A program made the translations under genes and the position numbers. 27,805 bases of DNA from DATAES01 sp036257895. GTDB lineage: Bacteria; Actinomycetota; Acidimicrobiia; Acidimicrobiales; JACDCH01. Shown piece after piece: positions 7,380-14,572 of the stretch. The stretch is taken from contig DATAES010000160.1 of the NCBI GenBank assembly GCA_036257895.1, positions 1 through 27,805 of the forward strand, written 5' to 3'. The first letter of the stretch is position 1; every line of letters starts with the position of its first letter. Below the pieces are notes generated by a model. It was not told where the DNA came from, ran no database searches, and saw only the letters and a list, made by a program, of their open reading frames with translations.

Positions 7380-8135
7380 TCAGGTGTTGCGCTTGATCTT
7401 CGCTTGCATCGCGCCGAGCCGCTCGCGGAACTCAGGCTGCGCGACCGACCAGAGCTGCGGTTCGAGCTCGCGCTCGAGCGCGGTCTCGTGGTCGTCGATG
7501 GTGGCCATCGCCGCGATCGTGGCCTTCGTCCGGATCACGAGCTCGCGCGGTGCCGCCGCGGCACGGGCCGCAAGCTCGTGCGCGGAGCTGAGAAGCGCAT
7601 CGTCGTCGACGCAGCGCCACACGAGTCCGGCTCGTTCGGCTTCGGCTCCGTCCAACACTTCGCCGAACAGCACTGTCGCAGCCACGGCTTGCGGGCCGGC
7701 GATGCGGCGGAACATCCATGTGTGGCCGCCGCCAGGGTGGAGCCCGAGTTGCAGGAACCGGGTGTCGAACCGGGCGCGACGCGCGGCCAACCGCACGTCA
7801 GTAGCAAGGGCGAGGTTCATGCCCGCACCAACTGCCGCACCGTTGACCGCGGCGATGGTCGGAAGCGGTGACCGGGCGACGCGCATGAACCCCTCGTAGA
7901 CGCTGCGCAGGCCGTCACGCTGGGAGCCCCCGAGATGGGAGAGGTCGGCGCCTGCACAGAAAGCGGGTGGTGCGCCGGTGACGACGACGGCGCCGACGTC
8001 GGTGGAAGCCTCGATGCGGTCCATGGCCTCGACGATCTCGTCGACCATCGGGAGGTTGAGCGCATTCCGCCGCTCCGGGTCGTTGAGGGTGAGGACGGCG
8101 ACGCCGTCGCCGACCTCGAGGTTGACCAGACTCAT
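7380..8135 (-). CDS. Enoyl-CoA hydratase/isomerase family protein
   Basis: A 251-residue crotonase-fold protein, a full single domain. The N-terminal VAVLTLNDPERRNALN block, the oxyanion-hole segment PPAFCAGADLSHLGG, and the PTIAAVNGAAVGAGMNLALATDVRLAA block are clear. FDTRFLQLGLHPGGGHTWMFRRI follows. In hydratases two Glu residues are catalytic. Here the first position lies in the GAAVGAG region without Glu and the second falls at GLHPGGG, where many family members have PEGG or PDGG, so a classical hydratase mechanism is uncertain and another crotonase reaction is possible. The ATG at 8135 has an AAAGG site just upstream. Context with fatty-acyl and lipid-type genes suggests acyl-CoA metabolism (inferred). 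Confidence 0.85.
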   Translation of the reverse strand: MSLVNLEVGDGVAVLTLNDPERRNALNLPMVDEIVEAMDRIEASTDVGAVVVTGAPPAFCAGADLSHLGGSQRDGLRSVYEGFMRVARSPLPTIAAVNGAAVGAGMNLALATDVRLAARRARFDTRFLQLGLHPGGGHTWMFRRIAGPQAVAATVLFGEVLDGAEAERAGLVWRCVDDDALLSSAHELAARAAAAPRELVIRTKATIAAMATIDDHETALERELEPQLWSVAQPEFRERLGAMQAKIKRNT

Positions 8136-8160
8136 CGGTGAACCTTTCGAAACGCAGAGA

Positions 8161-9210
8161 TCACGCGTGCTCCTCGTGTTCGCGGACGACGGCCGGAGAG
8201 TGGCGGAAGAACTGCTCGACATCCCGTTCGTAGCGGTACGCGGGCTTGTGGTCGCCGACCGCGCTGCGCAGGCGGAGCGCCTCGACGAACACCTGCACGG
8301 TGCCGGCGGACGTGTACCGGTATTGGAAGCCGGCGCGCTTGAACCGACGGTTGTCGACGCCCCGTCCGTACTTGAGCAGCGCGAGCAGTTCGGGCGGCAA
8401 CTCCACGCCGAACCGTTGCAGGGGCGCGGCGAAGAGGCTCATCCCGAACGGCGGAAGCGGGAACAGTCGCTTCGCGCAGATCGCGGCCACCTCCGACCAC
8501 GGCAACAGCCCGTCACCGGCGACGTTGTAGATGCCCGGCACTTCGTGGTCGAGCACGAACAAGATCGAACGCACGACGTCTTCCTCGTGCACGAACTGCA
8601 CCCGGGGATCGAAGCCGAACAGCGACGGAACCATCGGCAACTCGAGCGCCTTCGAGGCGGGCGTGACGATGTCGGGCCCGAGCACGTTCGAGAACCGCAG
8701 CAACGTGACGTTGACGTGCGGATTGTCTTCTGCGAAGTCGCGCACGTACCCCTCGACCGACAGAAGGCTGCGCTCGACAGGCGTCGCCGGGGCTGCGCTT
8801 CGCGGCGATTCCTCCTTGAACCACGTCGGGTCGCGCGAGCTGCTGCCGTAGACGAGCGTCGAAGACTTCACGACCACGTTGCGCACGGTGCTACCGGATG
8901 CCGACGCGGCCGCGAAGAGGTTCATCGTGCCGATCACGTTGATCTCGTGCATCGTGCGCGACCGCATCGCGGTGGAGTCGACGACAAGGAAGGTGTGCAC
9001 GATCGTGTCGACCTTCGTCGCCTTCACGATGCGAGCGAGGATCGAATAGTTCTCGTCGCTGCGGACGTACTCGGTCCGCTGCAACTCGACCGACGGCTCC
9101 TCGCGGTCGAGCCCGACGATCACGTCCACGTCGTCGCGCTGCTCGAGCGCCTGCGCGACCCGGCCCCCCCAAAAGGTTCCGAGGCCGGTGACGAGGACCC
9201 GACGCCCCAT
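8161..9210 (-). CDS. NAD-dependent epimerase/dehydratase-like SDR, atypical active site
   Basis: An extended short-chain dehydrogenase-like protein of 349 residues. The Rossmann nucleotide loop VLVTGLGTFWGG (residues 5-16) and the NVIGTMNLFAAA and VVVKSSTLVYGSSS blocks are present. The catalytic YxxxK pair is not seen where expected: after the Ser-rich strand, Tyr155 lies in EGYVRDF and residue 159 is Phe instead of Lys. It may therefore bind dinucleotide without standard dehydrogenase chemistry, or the alignment differs from my reading. The ATG at 9210 shares one base with the acyltransferase stop (TGATG), so translation is probably coupled and a role on lipids is plausible (inferred). Confidence 0.82.
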   Translation of the reverse strand: MGRRVLVTGLGTFWGGRVAQALEQRDDVDVIVGLDREEPSVELQRTEYVRSDENYSILARIVKATKVDTIVHTFLVVDSTAMRSRTMHEINVIGTMNLFAAASASGSTVRNVVVKSSTLVYGSSSRDPTWFKEESPRSAAPATPVERSLLSVEGYVRDFAEDNPHVNVTLLRFSNVLGPDIVTPASKALELPMVPSLFGFDPRVQFVHEEDVVRSILFVLDHEVPGIYNVAGDGLLPWSEVAAICAKRLFPLPPFGMSLFAAPLQRFGVELPPELLALLKYGRGVDNRRFKRAGFQYRYTSAGTVQVFVEALRLRSAVGDHKPAYRYERDVEQFFRHSPAVVREHEEHA

Positions 9211-10088
9211 CAGCCGAACCAGACCGATCGCCGCGTGCGCAACATGTCGTAGAGCGCGTCCTGGATCTTCTCGCGGATGTTCTCCGACTCGTCCATGACC
9301 TTGCTCCGCGAGTAGCGAGGCTGCTCCGCCGGTACTTCGAAGTGGATCGGGTCGAGCACGCGCAGCTTGAACTTTGCCGGGAAGTACGCCACGAGACCCA
9401 GCGGCCCGAACGCAAGCATGTTGGCGGTCACCGGCACGTACGGCACGCCGAGCACCTTCGCGAGCTGCGGGAGCTTGAACAGGATCGGCATCGACTCTTC
9501 GGCACCGACGACCGCGATCGGCACGACCGGCACACCTGCGCGCATCGCGATCTCCACGAAGCCGCCACGGCCGAACCGCCTGAGTCGGTAGCGCTCGGTG
9601 TAGCTCTTCGACGTGCCCTTCGTGCCCTCGGGAAACACGAGCACCAGCTGGCTCTGCTCGCGAAGCAACCGGTACGCGTTGTCGGGCTGTGCGGTGACAC
9701 CACCCACGCGAGACCACAGCGTCCCGACCACCGGCACCTCACGGAAGATGTACTCGGCGAGCCCGTAGACGGGTCGGCGCAACTCTGTCTCGATGCCGTG
9801 CATGATCGCCGGAGCGTCGGACGGGATCGCACCGGCGTGGTTGGCGACGAGGAGCGCACCACCGTCCGTCGGGATCTTCTCGAGACCCTCCCACTCGACC
9901 CGGAACCAGTGGCGGTACATCGGGTCGTAGAGCCGTCGCGCCAATTCACGCATGTGCTCGGAGCGGCCCCATTCGTCGACATCTCCCGGGCGCGGATCAG
10001 ACAGGTCGGCTTCGTCCGCGGTCTTGGGCACCGGGACGAGCGCGCGCGTCGCGGTCTTCACCGAGGCGCGTCGTTCGGTGGGCGGCAC
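9210..10088 (-). CDS. Lysophospholipid acyltransferase (PlsC family)
   Basis: PlsC-type acyltransferases transfer acyl chains to lysophospholipids at the membrane. Motif III is clear in LVFPEGTKG, followed by the YRLRRFGRGGFVEIAMRAGVPVVPIAVVG block. The motif I region is ALLVANHAGAIPSDA, where His and Asp are separated by six residues rather than the usual four, a spacing change that should be checked. The start is uncertain. GTG at 10088 is chosen because it is the first in-frame start after the upstream nuclease stop region. A second GTG follows closely, and an ATG near 9954 would begin MRELARRLYDPMYRHW and still keep the domain. The first ~45 residues are low in conserved character. Confidence 0.8.
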   Translation of the reverse strand: MPPTERRASVKTATRALVPVPKTADEADLSDPRPGDVDEWGRSEHMRELARRLYDPMYRHWFRVEWEGLEKIPTDGGALLVANHAGAIPSDAPAIMHGIETELRRPVYGLAEYIFREVPVVGTLWSRVGGVTAQPDNAYRLLREQSQLVLVFPEGTKGTSKSYTERYRLRRFGRGGFVEIAMRAGVPVVPIAVVGAEESMPILFKLPQLAKVLGVPYVPVTANMLAFGPLGLVAYFPAKFKLRVLDPIHFEVPAEQPRYSRSKVMDESENIREKIQDALYDMLRTRRSVWFG

Positions 10089-10149
10089 GGAGGGCGAGCC
10101 TACCCGTGCACGCTCCCGGAGCTTCCGGCGACGAGCCTGCTCGTGCTGA

Positions 10150-11094
10150 TCAGGTGTCCACGGCCAGGTGCGCCTTTCCTGTGTCGCAGGTGGACAACAC
10201 GGGACACCACCGGCACGCAGCGCCGGGCTTGAGCACCGGCGTCGCGTCGGGACCGCGCAGCTCGAGCCAACGGCGGACACCGTCGGCAATCCGTCTCGCC
10301 GCGGCGGCAAGCGTCGCTTCGGTGACGTCCTCGGGCACGAGCTTGCCGGTGTCGAGGTAGTGCGTCCCCACGCGGCGCGGGGGCACGCCGAGCTTGATGG
10401 TCTCGATCAAGGCGTAGAAACGGAGGTCGTCGAGGTGGCTCGGGCTGAACCCGCCCGTCTTCAGGTCGATGAGCACCTTGCCGGCCCGCATTCCATCCGC
10501 GAACCCGATGGACAGGTCGACCTTGCCCGCGAGATGGATGCGATCGCCGAGCAGGTCGGCGCCCACTTTGCTCTCGCATCGTGGGCGCCATCGGGACTGC
10601 AGGGGTGGCCACAGCTCGAGGAACGACGACACCCGGTCGACCGCGTCGCAGCGCAGATCGGCACGGTCGCCTTCGCTGACGGTCTGCAGCCAGTCGCCCA
10701 GACTGGTGTCGGCGTCCGTCAGGCGAGCGATGGCCTCGTCGACCAGCTCCTCGGGGACCGGCTCGCCCCGAACGTGCATCGACAGCTCGATGGCCCGGTG
10801 CGCCACGCTGCCTCGCGCTGTCGGCACCGACCATCCGTCGAAGCCGGCGGCCTCTTCGGCGAGGAAGCGAACCTCACAACCCGACACCGCCGACAACCGG
10901 TGCTTCGAGACCCACAGCTGCACGATGCCGAGCGTGTCGAGCATCGGAACGAGGGGAGCGAGCTGCTCATCGAGGTCGGCCCGTAGCGCGTCACGCACGC
11001 CGGGATCGAACGTCGGTCGCTCGTCGGGGGCCGCTCGCAACGCGCCGAGCAGCTCCTCCTGCGCCGGGTTGAGCGTGCGAGCCTCGAGTGCCAT
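10150..11094 (-). CDS. PD-(D/E)XK nuclease, RecB/Cas4-like, with probable Fe-S cluster
   Basis: A 314-residue RecB-family nuclease (PDDEXK_1 type). His99 in RGSVAHRAIEL, Asp193 in LAGKVDLSIGF and the Asp210-x-Lys212 pair in VLIDLKTGGFSP form the usual catalytic set, and LDDLRFYALIE is the QxxxY-like helix region. Cys294, Cys297 and Cys303 (CRWCPVLSTC) plus Cys73 near the N-terminus match the four-Cys cluster arrangement of Cas4 and AddB nucleases, so a 4Fe-4S cluster is likely. It is not next to cas genes or adnAB here. The ATG at 11094 lies seven bases after a promoter -10 hexamer, which implies a leaderless mRNA. A role in DNA repair is inferred. Confidence 0.85.
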   Translation of the reverse strand: MALEARTLNPAQEELLGALRAAPDERPTFDPGVRDALRADLDEQLAPLVPMLDTLGIVQLWVSKHRLSAVSGCEVRFLAEEAAGFDGWSVPTARGSVAHRAIELSMHVRGEPVPEELVDEAIARLTDADTSLGDWLQTVSEGDRADLRCDAVDRVSSFLELWPPLQSRWRPRCESKVGADLLGDRIHLAGKVDLSIGFADGMRAGKVLIDLKTGGFSPSHLDDLRFYALIETIKLGVPPRRVGTHYLDTGKLVPEDVTEATLAAAARRIADGVRRWLELRGPDATPVLKPGAACRWCPVLSTCDTGKAHLAVDT

Positions 11095-11101
11095 GGCATC
11101 A

Positions 11102-11124
11102 ACCCTAAAGAAGGGGTGTGACAG
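11102..11124 (-). promoter_or_regulatory. Predicted leaderless promoter of the nuclease gene (TGTCACAC-N8-TAGGGT)
   Basis: Read on the minus strand, CTGTCACAC is followed by eight bases and the hexamer TAGGGT, then seven bases to the ATG at 11094. The layout equals that of the opposite promoter at 11199-11221. The architecture resembles the RecA-independent DNA-damage promoter of actinobacteria bound by PafBC (consensus close to TTGTCRGTG-N8-TANNNT). The match to that consensus is partial, since ACAC replaces RGTG. Control by DNA damage is an inference. Confidence 0.55.
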
Positions 11125-11198
11125 TGACCTTGCATGCTCCGGCGTGCGCCAACTGCCCTCACAGGGCGGTTCACGCACACTCGAGGTGGAGGATTTCG

Positions 11199-11221
11199 CT
11201 GTCACACCCCGCGGGGATACT
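11199..11221 (+). promoter_or_regulatory. Predicted leaderless promoter of the 11229 gene (CTGTCACAC-N8-GATACT)
   Basis: CTGTCACAC at 11199-11207 is followed by eight bases and GATACT at 11216-11221, then exactly seven bases to the GTG at 11229. The first 12 bases (CTGTCACACCCC) are an exact inverted copy of 11113-11124. The same element-hexamer and hexamer-start distances on both sides argue that both are real promoters read by one regulator. Confidence 0.55.
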
Positions 11222-11228
11222 GAGTGAC

Positions 11229-11537
11229 GTGGAATCTCCGTCGTTGCGGTTCGCCGAGGCCGTGCGCGCGCTCGGGCTCGAGGCGCGGCGGTCGGGGCTG
11301 CGCATGCCGGCGTTCCGAAGTCCGCCCCGCCTCGCTGGAGTCGCACGTTCGGTCAGGCGGCGGGCCGACGGCGACGCGACCATCGCTGTCGTCGTGCGGG
11401 GCCGGCCGTGGCCCGCGGTGCTCGCCGACATGGTCGAGGGCATCGTCGTCGCGAACCACTTGCACGGAGCTGGTGCCGATCGCGTCCGAGCGCTGCTGTG
11501 GTCGCGGGTGGGAAGCGGCGAAACAGTCGCCGCATAA
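11229..11537 (+). CDS. Conserved small protein of unknown function
   Basis: A 102-residue, Arg-rich protein with no recognised domain. The N-terminal helix LRFAEAVRALGLEARRSGLRMPAFRSPPRL is followed by a strand-like part (ATIAVVVRGRPWPAVLADMVEGIVVANHL). It has no signal peptide or membrane segment. The frame is open from 11118, but the GTG at 11229 is preferred because a promoter-like hexamer ends seven bases before it and no ribosome-binding site is needed for a leaderless message. It is divergent from the RecB-like nuclease, shares its mirrored promoter motif and so may belong to the same response. The tRNA gene starts nine bases after its stop. Confidence 0.6.
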   Translation: MESPSLRFAEAVRALGLEARRSGLRMPAFRSPPRLAGVARSVRRRADGDATIAVVVRGRPWPAVLADMVEGIVVANHLHGAGADRVRALLWSRVGSGETVAA

Positions 11538-11546
11538 CCTGACCGC

Positions 11547-11623
11547 GCCCCCGTATCCCAATCGGCAGAGGAGGCGGCCTTAAAAGCCGCTCAGTGTGGG
11601 TTCGATCCCCACCGGGGGCACCA
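11547..11623 (+). tRNA. tRNA with anticodon TAA (Leu), short variable loop
   Basis: A complete cloverleaf can be folded: acceptor stem GCCCCCG with CGGGGGC, anticodon stem GCGGC/GCCGC around loop CTTAAAA (anticodon TAA), T-arm GTGGG-TTCGATC-CCCAC, discriminator A and an encoded CCA at 11621-11623. The D-arm has three pairs (T10-A25, C11-G24, C12-G23), as in leucine tRNAs. The variable region is only five bases (TCAGT), whereas leucine tRNAs normally have a long variable arm. Anticodon and discriminator indicate Leu, but the class I shape is unusual. The gene stands at the edge of a region with decayed genes. Confidence 0.85.
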
Positions 11624-11706
11624 CGCAAGGAGGAGATTGCCTGTCGGTCCGCCACCTAGCCAAACGAAGGCCGCCCACGATGCGTGGTATAGGTCGATTC
11701 GTCTGA

Positions 11707-11946
11707 GGGGAGCCTCCGGTATGCAGATCCGTGCTCGCCACCCCGTTCGAAGTGGTCGTCGATTCTGACGGTTCGGCACGGGTCGAAGTCGAGGACCGTT
11801 CGCTTCGCATCCCGGAGATGCGTGCGGCTGAACCTTGGGCAGTCAGCGGGCGCGGCCTCAGCATCGTCGACCACGTTTGTGATCGATGGGGAGTGCATGT
11901 GGCTCGTGACGGCAAGTGCGTGTGGTGTGAGCGCGACTTGCGTTGA
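11707..11946 (+). pseudogene. Truncated RsbW-like ATP-binding protein remnant (C-terminal half)
   Basis: From about 11737 the frame encodes PFEVVVDSDGSARVEVEDRS, then AAEPWAVSGRGLSIVDHVCDRWGVHV and KCVWCERDL. This is the C-terminal half of the HATPase_c_2 domain of anti-sigma factor kinases of the RsbW/SpoIIAB type, including the GRGL nucleotide-binding G2 box. The N-terminal half with the N-box (ELVTNAVxH) is missing: the frame runs into a TGA at 11704-11706, and the first codons do not look like family sequence. It is therefore a 5'-truncated remnant near the tRNA, probably left by an insertion or deletion at that site. An active 71-residue GTG-started peptide is less likely. Confidence 0.6.
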
Positions 11947-12592
11947 ACCGCCATGCCGATCCTGTTGGATCAGTCTGATCTTCAGCGGGCCATCTCCGGG
12001 CACTCCGATAAGCGAAACCAACGAGGCGGTCTCTCCGCCGGCGACCGGCTCAGAATGCCGGAGGCGGGCGACGGGATCGATTCCTGTTTGTGTCAAGAGG
12101 TGTCGTGGAGCGTGTCGGAGGGTGCTCGCGGTGGCGGTCGCGTACGGCCGTGTTGGGTTCGGGAGCGACTGGTCCGAGAGTCGTGGTAGACGGCGCGCTG
12201 ATTTGGCGTTTTGACGCGCGGAGCGCTTCCTTGGTGGTCTTGCCGGCGTCGATCGGCGAGTTGCCCATAAGCCCATCGACTTCTGTCCGAGAATCCGTGG
12301 CGCAACCGTCTCTAAACGCCGGTCGTGCCCGCTTCACGATCGGAGGAGGCAAGCCGCAACCGTTCAGTTTTGAGCAGCGATCGGGATGAGGTTGCCGCAC
12401 TCGTCGTCGAATCCCGCGGTGATGACCGGACCCGTTTCGGTGTGTGGTTGCGTGAAGCACACACCGAGATGGCGAGGCGCTGGTACTCGCTGGTGCTGTC
12501 GGGACCGCGAGGGGTGCCGTCGTGCACGAGCGCGGCCTCGACGTGAAGCAGCGCGTGGGCTGACCGATCTTCGACACGGGTAGTCGCGCTCC
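11947..12592. other. Stretch without an intact gene
   Basis: About 650 bases with no convincing intact gene on either strand. Several short open frames overlap here, but none shows consistent third-position G/C bias over its length or a recognisable domain. Part of it holds a possible transposase remnant (separate entry). The minus-strand segment around 12370-12460 encodes a peptide ending DDECGNLIPIAAQN that I do not recognise and that may be another decayed 3' end. Together with the truncated gene just upstream, this marks a decay zone after the tRNA. Confidence 0.5.
12165..12300 (-). pseudogene. Possible transposase C-terminal remnant (IS110-like)
   Basis: On the minus strand the peptide MGNSPIDAGKTTKEAL, then RASKRQIS, followed after a one-base frame change by NQRAVYHDS, resembles the extreme C-terminus of IS110-type transposases, where a GKTxKEALRxLKRxIS segment precedes a short helix ending in VY. 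The frame must shift to keep this similarity, and no upstream catalytic part is visible, so it would be a non-functional fragment. The call rests on short motif resemblance only. Confidence 0.35.
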
Positions 12593-12784
12593 ATGCCGGA
12601 TGAAGAGATCACCGAACCCGAGAACAGCACCGTTGACGACTGGTTCGGACAGAACGTCGCGCGCGATGCCGAACTGGCCGACCGCATCGCCGACCAGGAA
12701 CCGGACGAGGACGCAGCCCAAGCACGCTTCGACCGTGAAGCCAAGGGCCAACAGCGTTACGACGAGGGCCATCCCCGACCTTGA
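12593..12784 (+). CDS. Small acidic protein of unknown function
   Basis: A 63-residue, strongly acidic and hydrophilic protein. It begins MPDEEITEPENSTVDDWFGQ and continues with Asp/Glu/Ala/Arg-rich helical sequence (RDAELADRIADQEPDEDAAQARFDREA) ending in EGHPRP. There is no signal peptide, membrane segment or Cys. I recognise the composition and layout as those of small conserved actinobacterial proteins of unknown role, but cannot name a family. The ATG at 12593 is the only sensible start. It is the first intact gene after the tRNA-proximal decay zone. Confidence 0.65.
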   Translation: MPDEEITEPENSTVDDWFGQNVARDAELADRIADQEPDEDAAQARFDREAKGQQRYDEGHPRP

Positions 12785-12869
12785 CGAAGACCAGTCGGGC
12801 GGAGCCAACGCTGCGTCACGGTGCTTCGCTGACATCGCGCGTTTCACGGTCGCCTCCCGCGGGCAACAA

Positions 12870-13346
12870 GTGCGCATTCTGCGAAACGGTTCGGACAGAC
12901 GACGCTGGCGTGTGATGGCGGTCGCCTTCGCGGCGATCGGGTGCGCTGTGGGATGCGTCGGTTCATCACAGGGCGAAGCGGACTATCAGCACAAGGCCGT
13001 CGCGACGACCGAACACGTTCGTTCCTCGGTGCGCACGGTGGAGCTTGCGGTGCAGACGGCTGCGGAGGGGGACGACTACGGCCCCTACTTGTCGCGGGTC
13101 ATCAGTCAAGCCGAAGACGACGCCAGTTCCGCGGCGAATGCGTTCGACACGATCCAGCCACCAGGCGAGACGAGCGACGAAGTTCGCGACCAGGTCGACG
13201 AGTTGACGCAGCAGGCACTCGACGTGCTGTCGAAGGCTCGGATCGCGATCCGTCGCGGCGACGTCGGCGGTCTGGTGCAGTTGTCGAGTGATCTTACTGC
13301 CGCCGGCGATCAACTCGAGCAGTTCGGTGAGAGCGAGCACGTTTGA
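12870..13346 (+). CDS. Putative exported helical protein or lipoprotein
   Basis: About 158 residues from the GTG at 12870. The N-terminus is basic (RRRWR) and followed by a hydrophobic segment MAVAFAAIGCAVGC with two possible lipobox cysteines, so the protein is likely exported and may be lipid-anchored. The rest is predicted helical, with evenly spaced Ala, Val, Glu and Asp: an YQHKAVATTEHVRSSVRTVEL part, an EDDASSAANAFDTIQPPGE part and a C-terminal helix ending in AAGDQLEQFGESEHV. An ATG at 12915 is an alternative start but would remove the basic leader. Its stop overlaps the TTG start of the NRAMP-like transporter (TTGA), so it may be the first gene of that operon. Function unknown. Confidence 0.6.
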   Translation: MRILRNGSDRRRWRVMAVAFAAIGCAVGCVGSSQGEADYQHKAVATTEHVRSSVRTVELAVQTAAEGDDYGPYLSRVISQAEDDASSAANAFDTIQPPGETSDEVRDQVDELTQQALDVLSKARIAIRRGDVGGLVQLSSDLTAAGDQLEQFGESEHV

Positions 13347-14572
13347 AGAAGCTGTTCGCTGTCACCCTCGGAATCCTGACGGCGATCGGCGGGTTCGTCG
13401 ACATCGGCGACATCGTGGCCAACGCGGCCGTCGGCGCCCGGTACCGCTGGGCGCTCGCCTGGGTTGTCGTCGTCGGGATCATCGGAATCGTGTTGTTCGC
13501 GGAGATGGCCGGACGCGTCGCCGCGGTCTCGGGACGAGCGGTCTTCGACCTCATCCGCGAGCGTCTCGGTCCCCGGTTCGCGCTGGCGAATCTGATCGGG
13601 TCGTTCTTCGTGAACCTCCTCACCCTCACCGCCGAGATCGCCGGAGTGGCGCTCGCGCTGGAGCTGGCCACGGACGTGAACTACCTCCTGTGGCTGCCGG
13701 TGTGCGCGCTTGCGGTATGGCTCGTCATCTGGCGGGTCAAGTTCGAGACGCTGGAGGACGTGTTCGGCCTGCTCGGGCTGGCGATGATGGTTATCGCGGT
13801 CACGGTGTGGCGCGCCGGTCCCGACTGGGGCTCGATATTTCACGAGGCGTCCCATCCCACGTTGCCGCCGGGCGAGGGACTGCCTACGTACTTCTACTAC
13901 GCGATCGCGCTTTTCGGCGCGGCCATGACGCCGTATGAGGTGTTCTTCTTCAGCTCCGGAGCGATCGAGGAGCACTGGACGAGATCCGACCTGTTCGTCA
14001 ACCGCGCCAACGTCTACATCGGGTTCCCATTGGGTGGCCTCCTGTCGCTCGCCTTGATGTCAGCCGCCGCGCTTTTCTTGAATCCTGTCGGGATCACGGT
14101 CGAGCATCTGGGCCAAGTCGCGCTGCCGACGACGCTCGTGCTCGGACGGACCGGCTTGGCGGTCTTGTTGGTCGGGTTCTTCGCAGCCACGTTCGGCGCG
14201 GCGCTGGAAACCGCCCTGTCGAGCGGGTACACGGTGGCGCAGTACTTCGGCTGGCAGTGGGGCAAGTTCGTGCGCCCGCTGCAAGCGGCGCGGTTCCACA
14301 CGGTCGTACTCGCAGCGGTGATCGTCGGGGCGATCATCGGACTCTCGAGCGTCGACCCGATCAAGGTGACGGAGTACTCGCTGATTTTCTCCGCCGTCGC
14401 CTTGCCGTTGACGTACTTTCCAATCTTGGTGGTTGCCAACGATGTCGGGTACATGGGTGACAAGGTCAATAGCAGGCTGACCAACGCGCTGGGAACGGTC
14501 TATCTGGTGATCGTCGTGGTCGCCGCGGCCGCCGCCATACCGCTGATGTTCGCGACCAAGGCGGGCGCGTGA
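13343..14572 (+). CDS. Divergent NRAMP-family metal ion transporter
   Basis: A 409-residue protein with about eleven hydrophobic segments and NRAMP/SLC11-like order. The metal-binding TM1 motif, DPGN in classical manganese/iron NRAMPs, reads DIGD (residues 20-23). The TM6 motif MPHN appears as MTPYE (residues 195-199). Both metal-site motifs are therefore replaced, as happens in the divergent Mg-transporting or non-canonical clades. The ion is not predictable from sequence, and Mg2+ or another hard cation is an inference. The TTG start overlaps the stop of the preceding gene, and the next gene's ATG shares one base with its stop, so four small genes probably form an operon with it. Confidence 0.82.
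   Translation: MKKLFAVTLGILTAIGGFVDIGDIVANAAVGARYRWALAWVVVVGIIGIVLFAEMAGRVAAVSGRAVFDLIRERLGPRFALANLIGSFFVNLLTLTAEIAGVALALELATDVNYLLWLPVCALAVWLVIWRVKFETLEDVFGLLGLAMMVIAVTVWRAGPDWGSIFHEASHPTLPPGEGLPTYFYYAIALFGAAMTPYEVFFFSSGAIEEHWTRSDLFVNRANVYIGFPLGGLLSLALMSAAALFLNPVGITVEHLGQVALPTTLVLGRTGLAVLLVGFFAATFGAALETALSSGYTVAQYFGWQWGKFVRPLQAARFHTVVLAAVIVGAIIGLSSVDPIKVTEYSLIFSAVALPLTYFPILVVANDVGYMGDKVNSRLTNALGTVYLVIVVVAAAAAIPLMFATKAGA

Noticed and set aside
11353..11655. Minus-strand frame with the peptide GGDRTHTERLLRPPPLPIG
   Set aside because: It lies antisense to the tRNA at 11547-11623. Peptides of the GGDRTHT and VGIEPTLSGF type are well-known spurious translations of tRNA genes.
11580..11954. Minus-strand frame ending PPVGIEPTLSGF
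   Set aside because: Same artefact: its end is the antisense of the tRNA and the rest is antisense to the RsbW-like remnant.
12050..12877. Minus-strand frame of 275 residues around the acidic small gene
   Set aside because: It overlaps the more convincing plus-strand gene at 12593, and only its last part resembles a transposase tail, which is noted as a short remnant.
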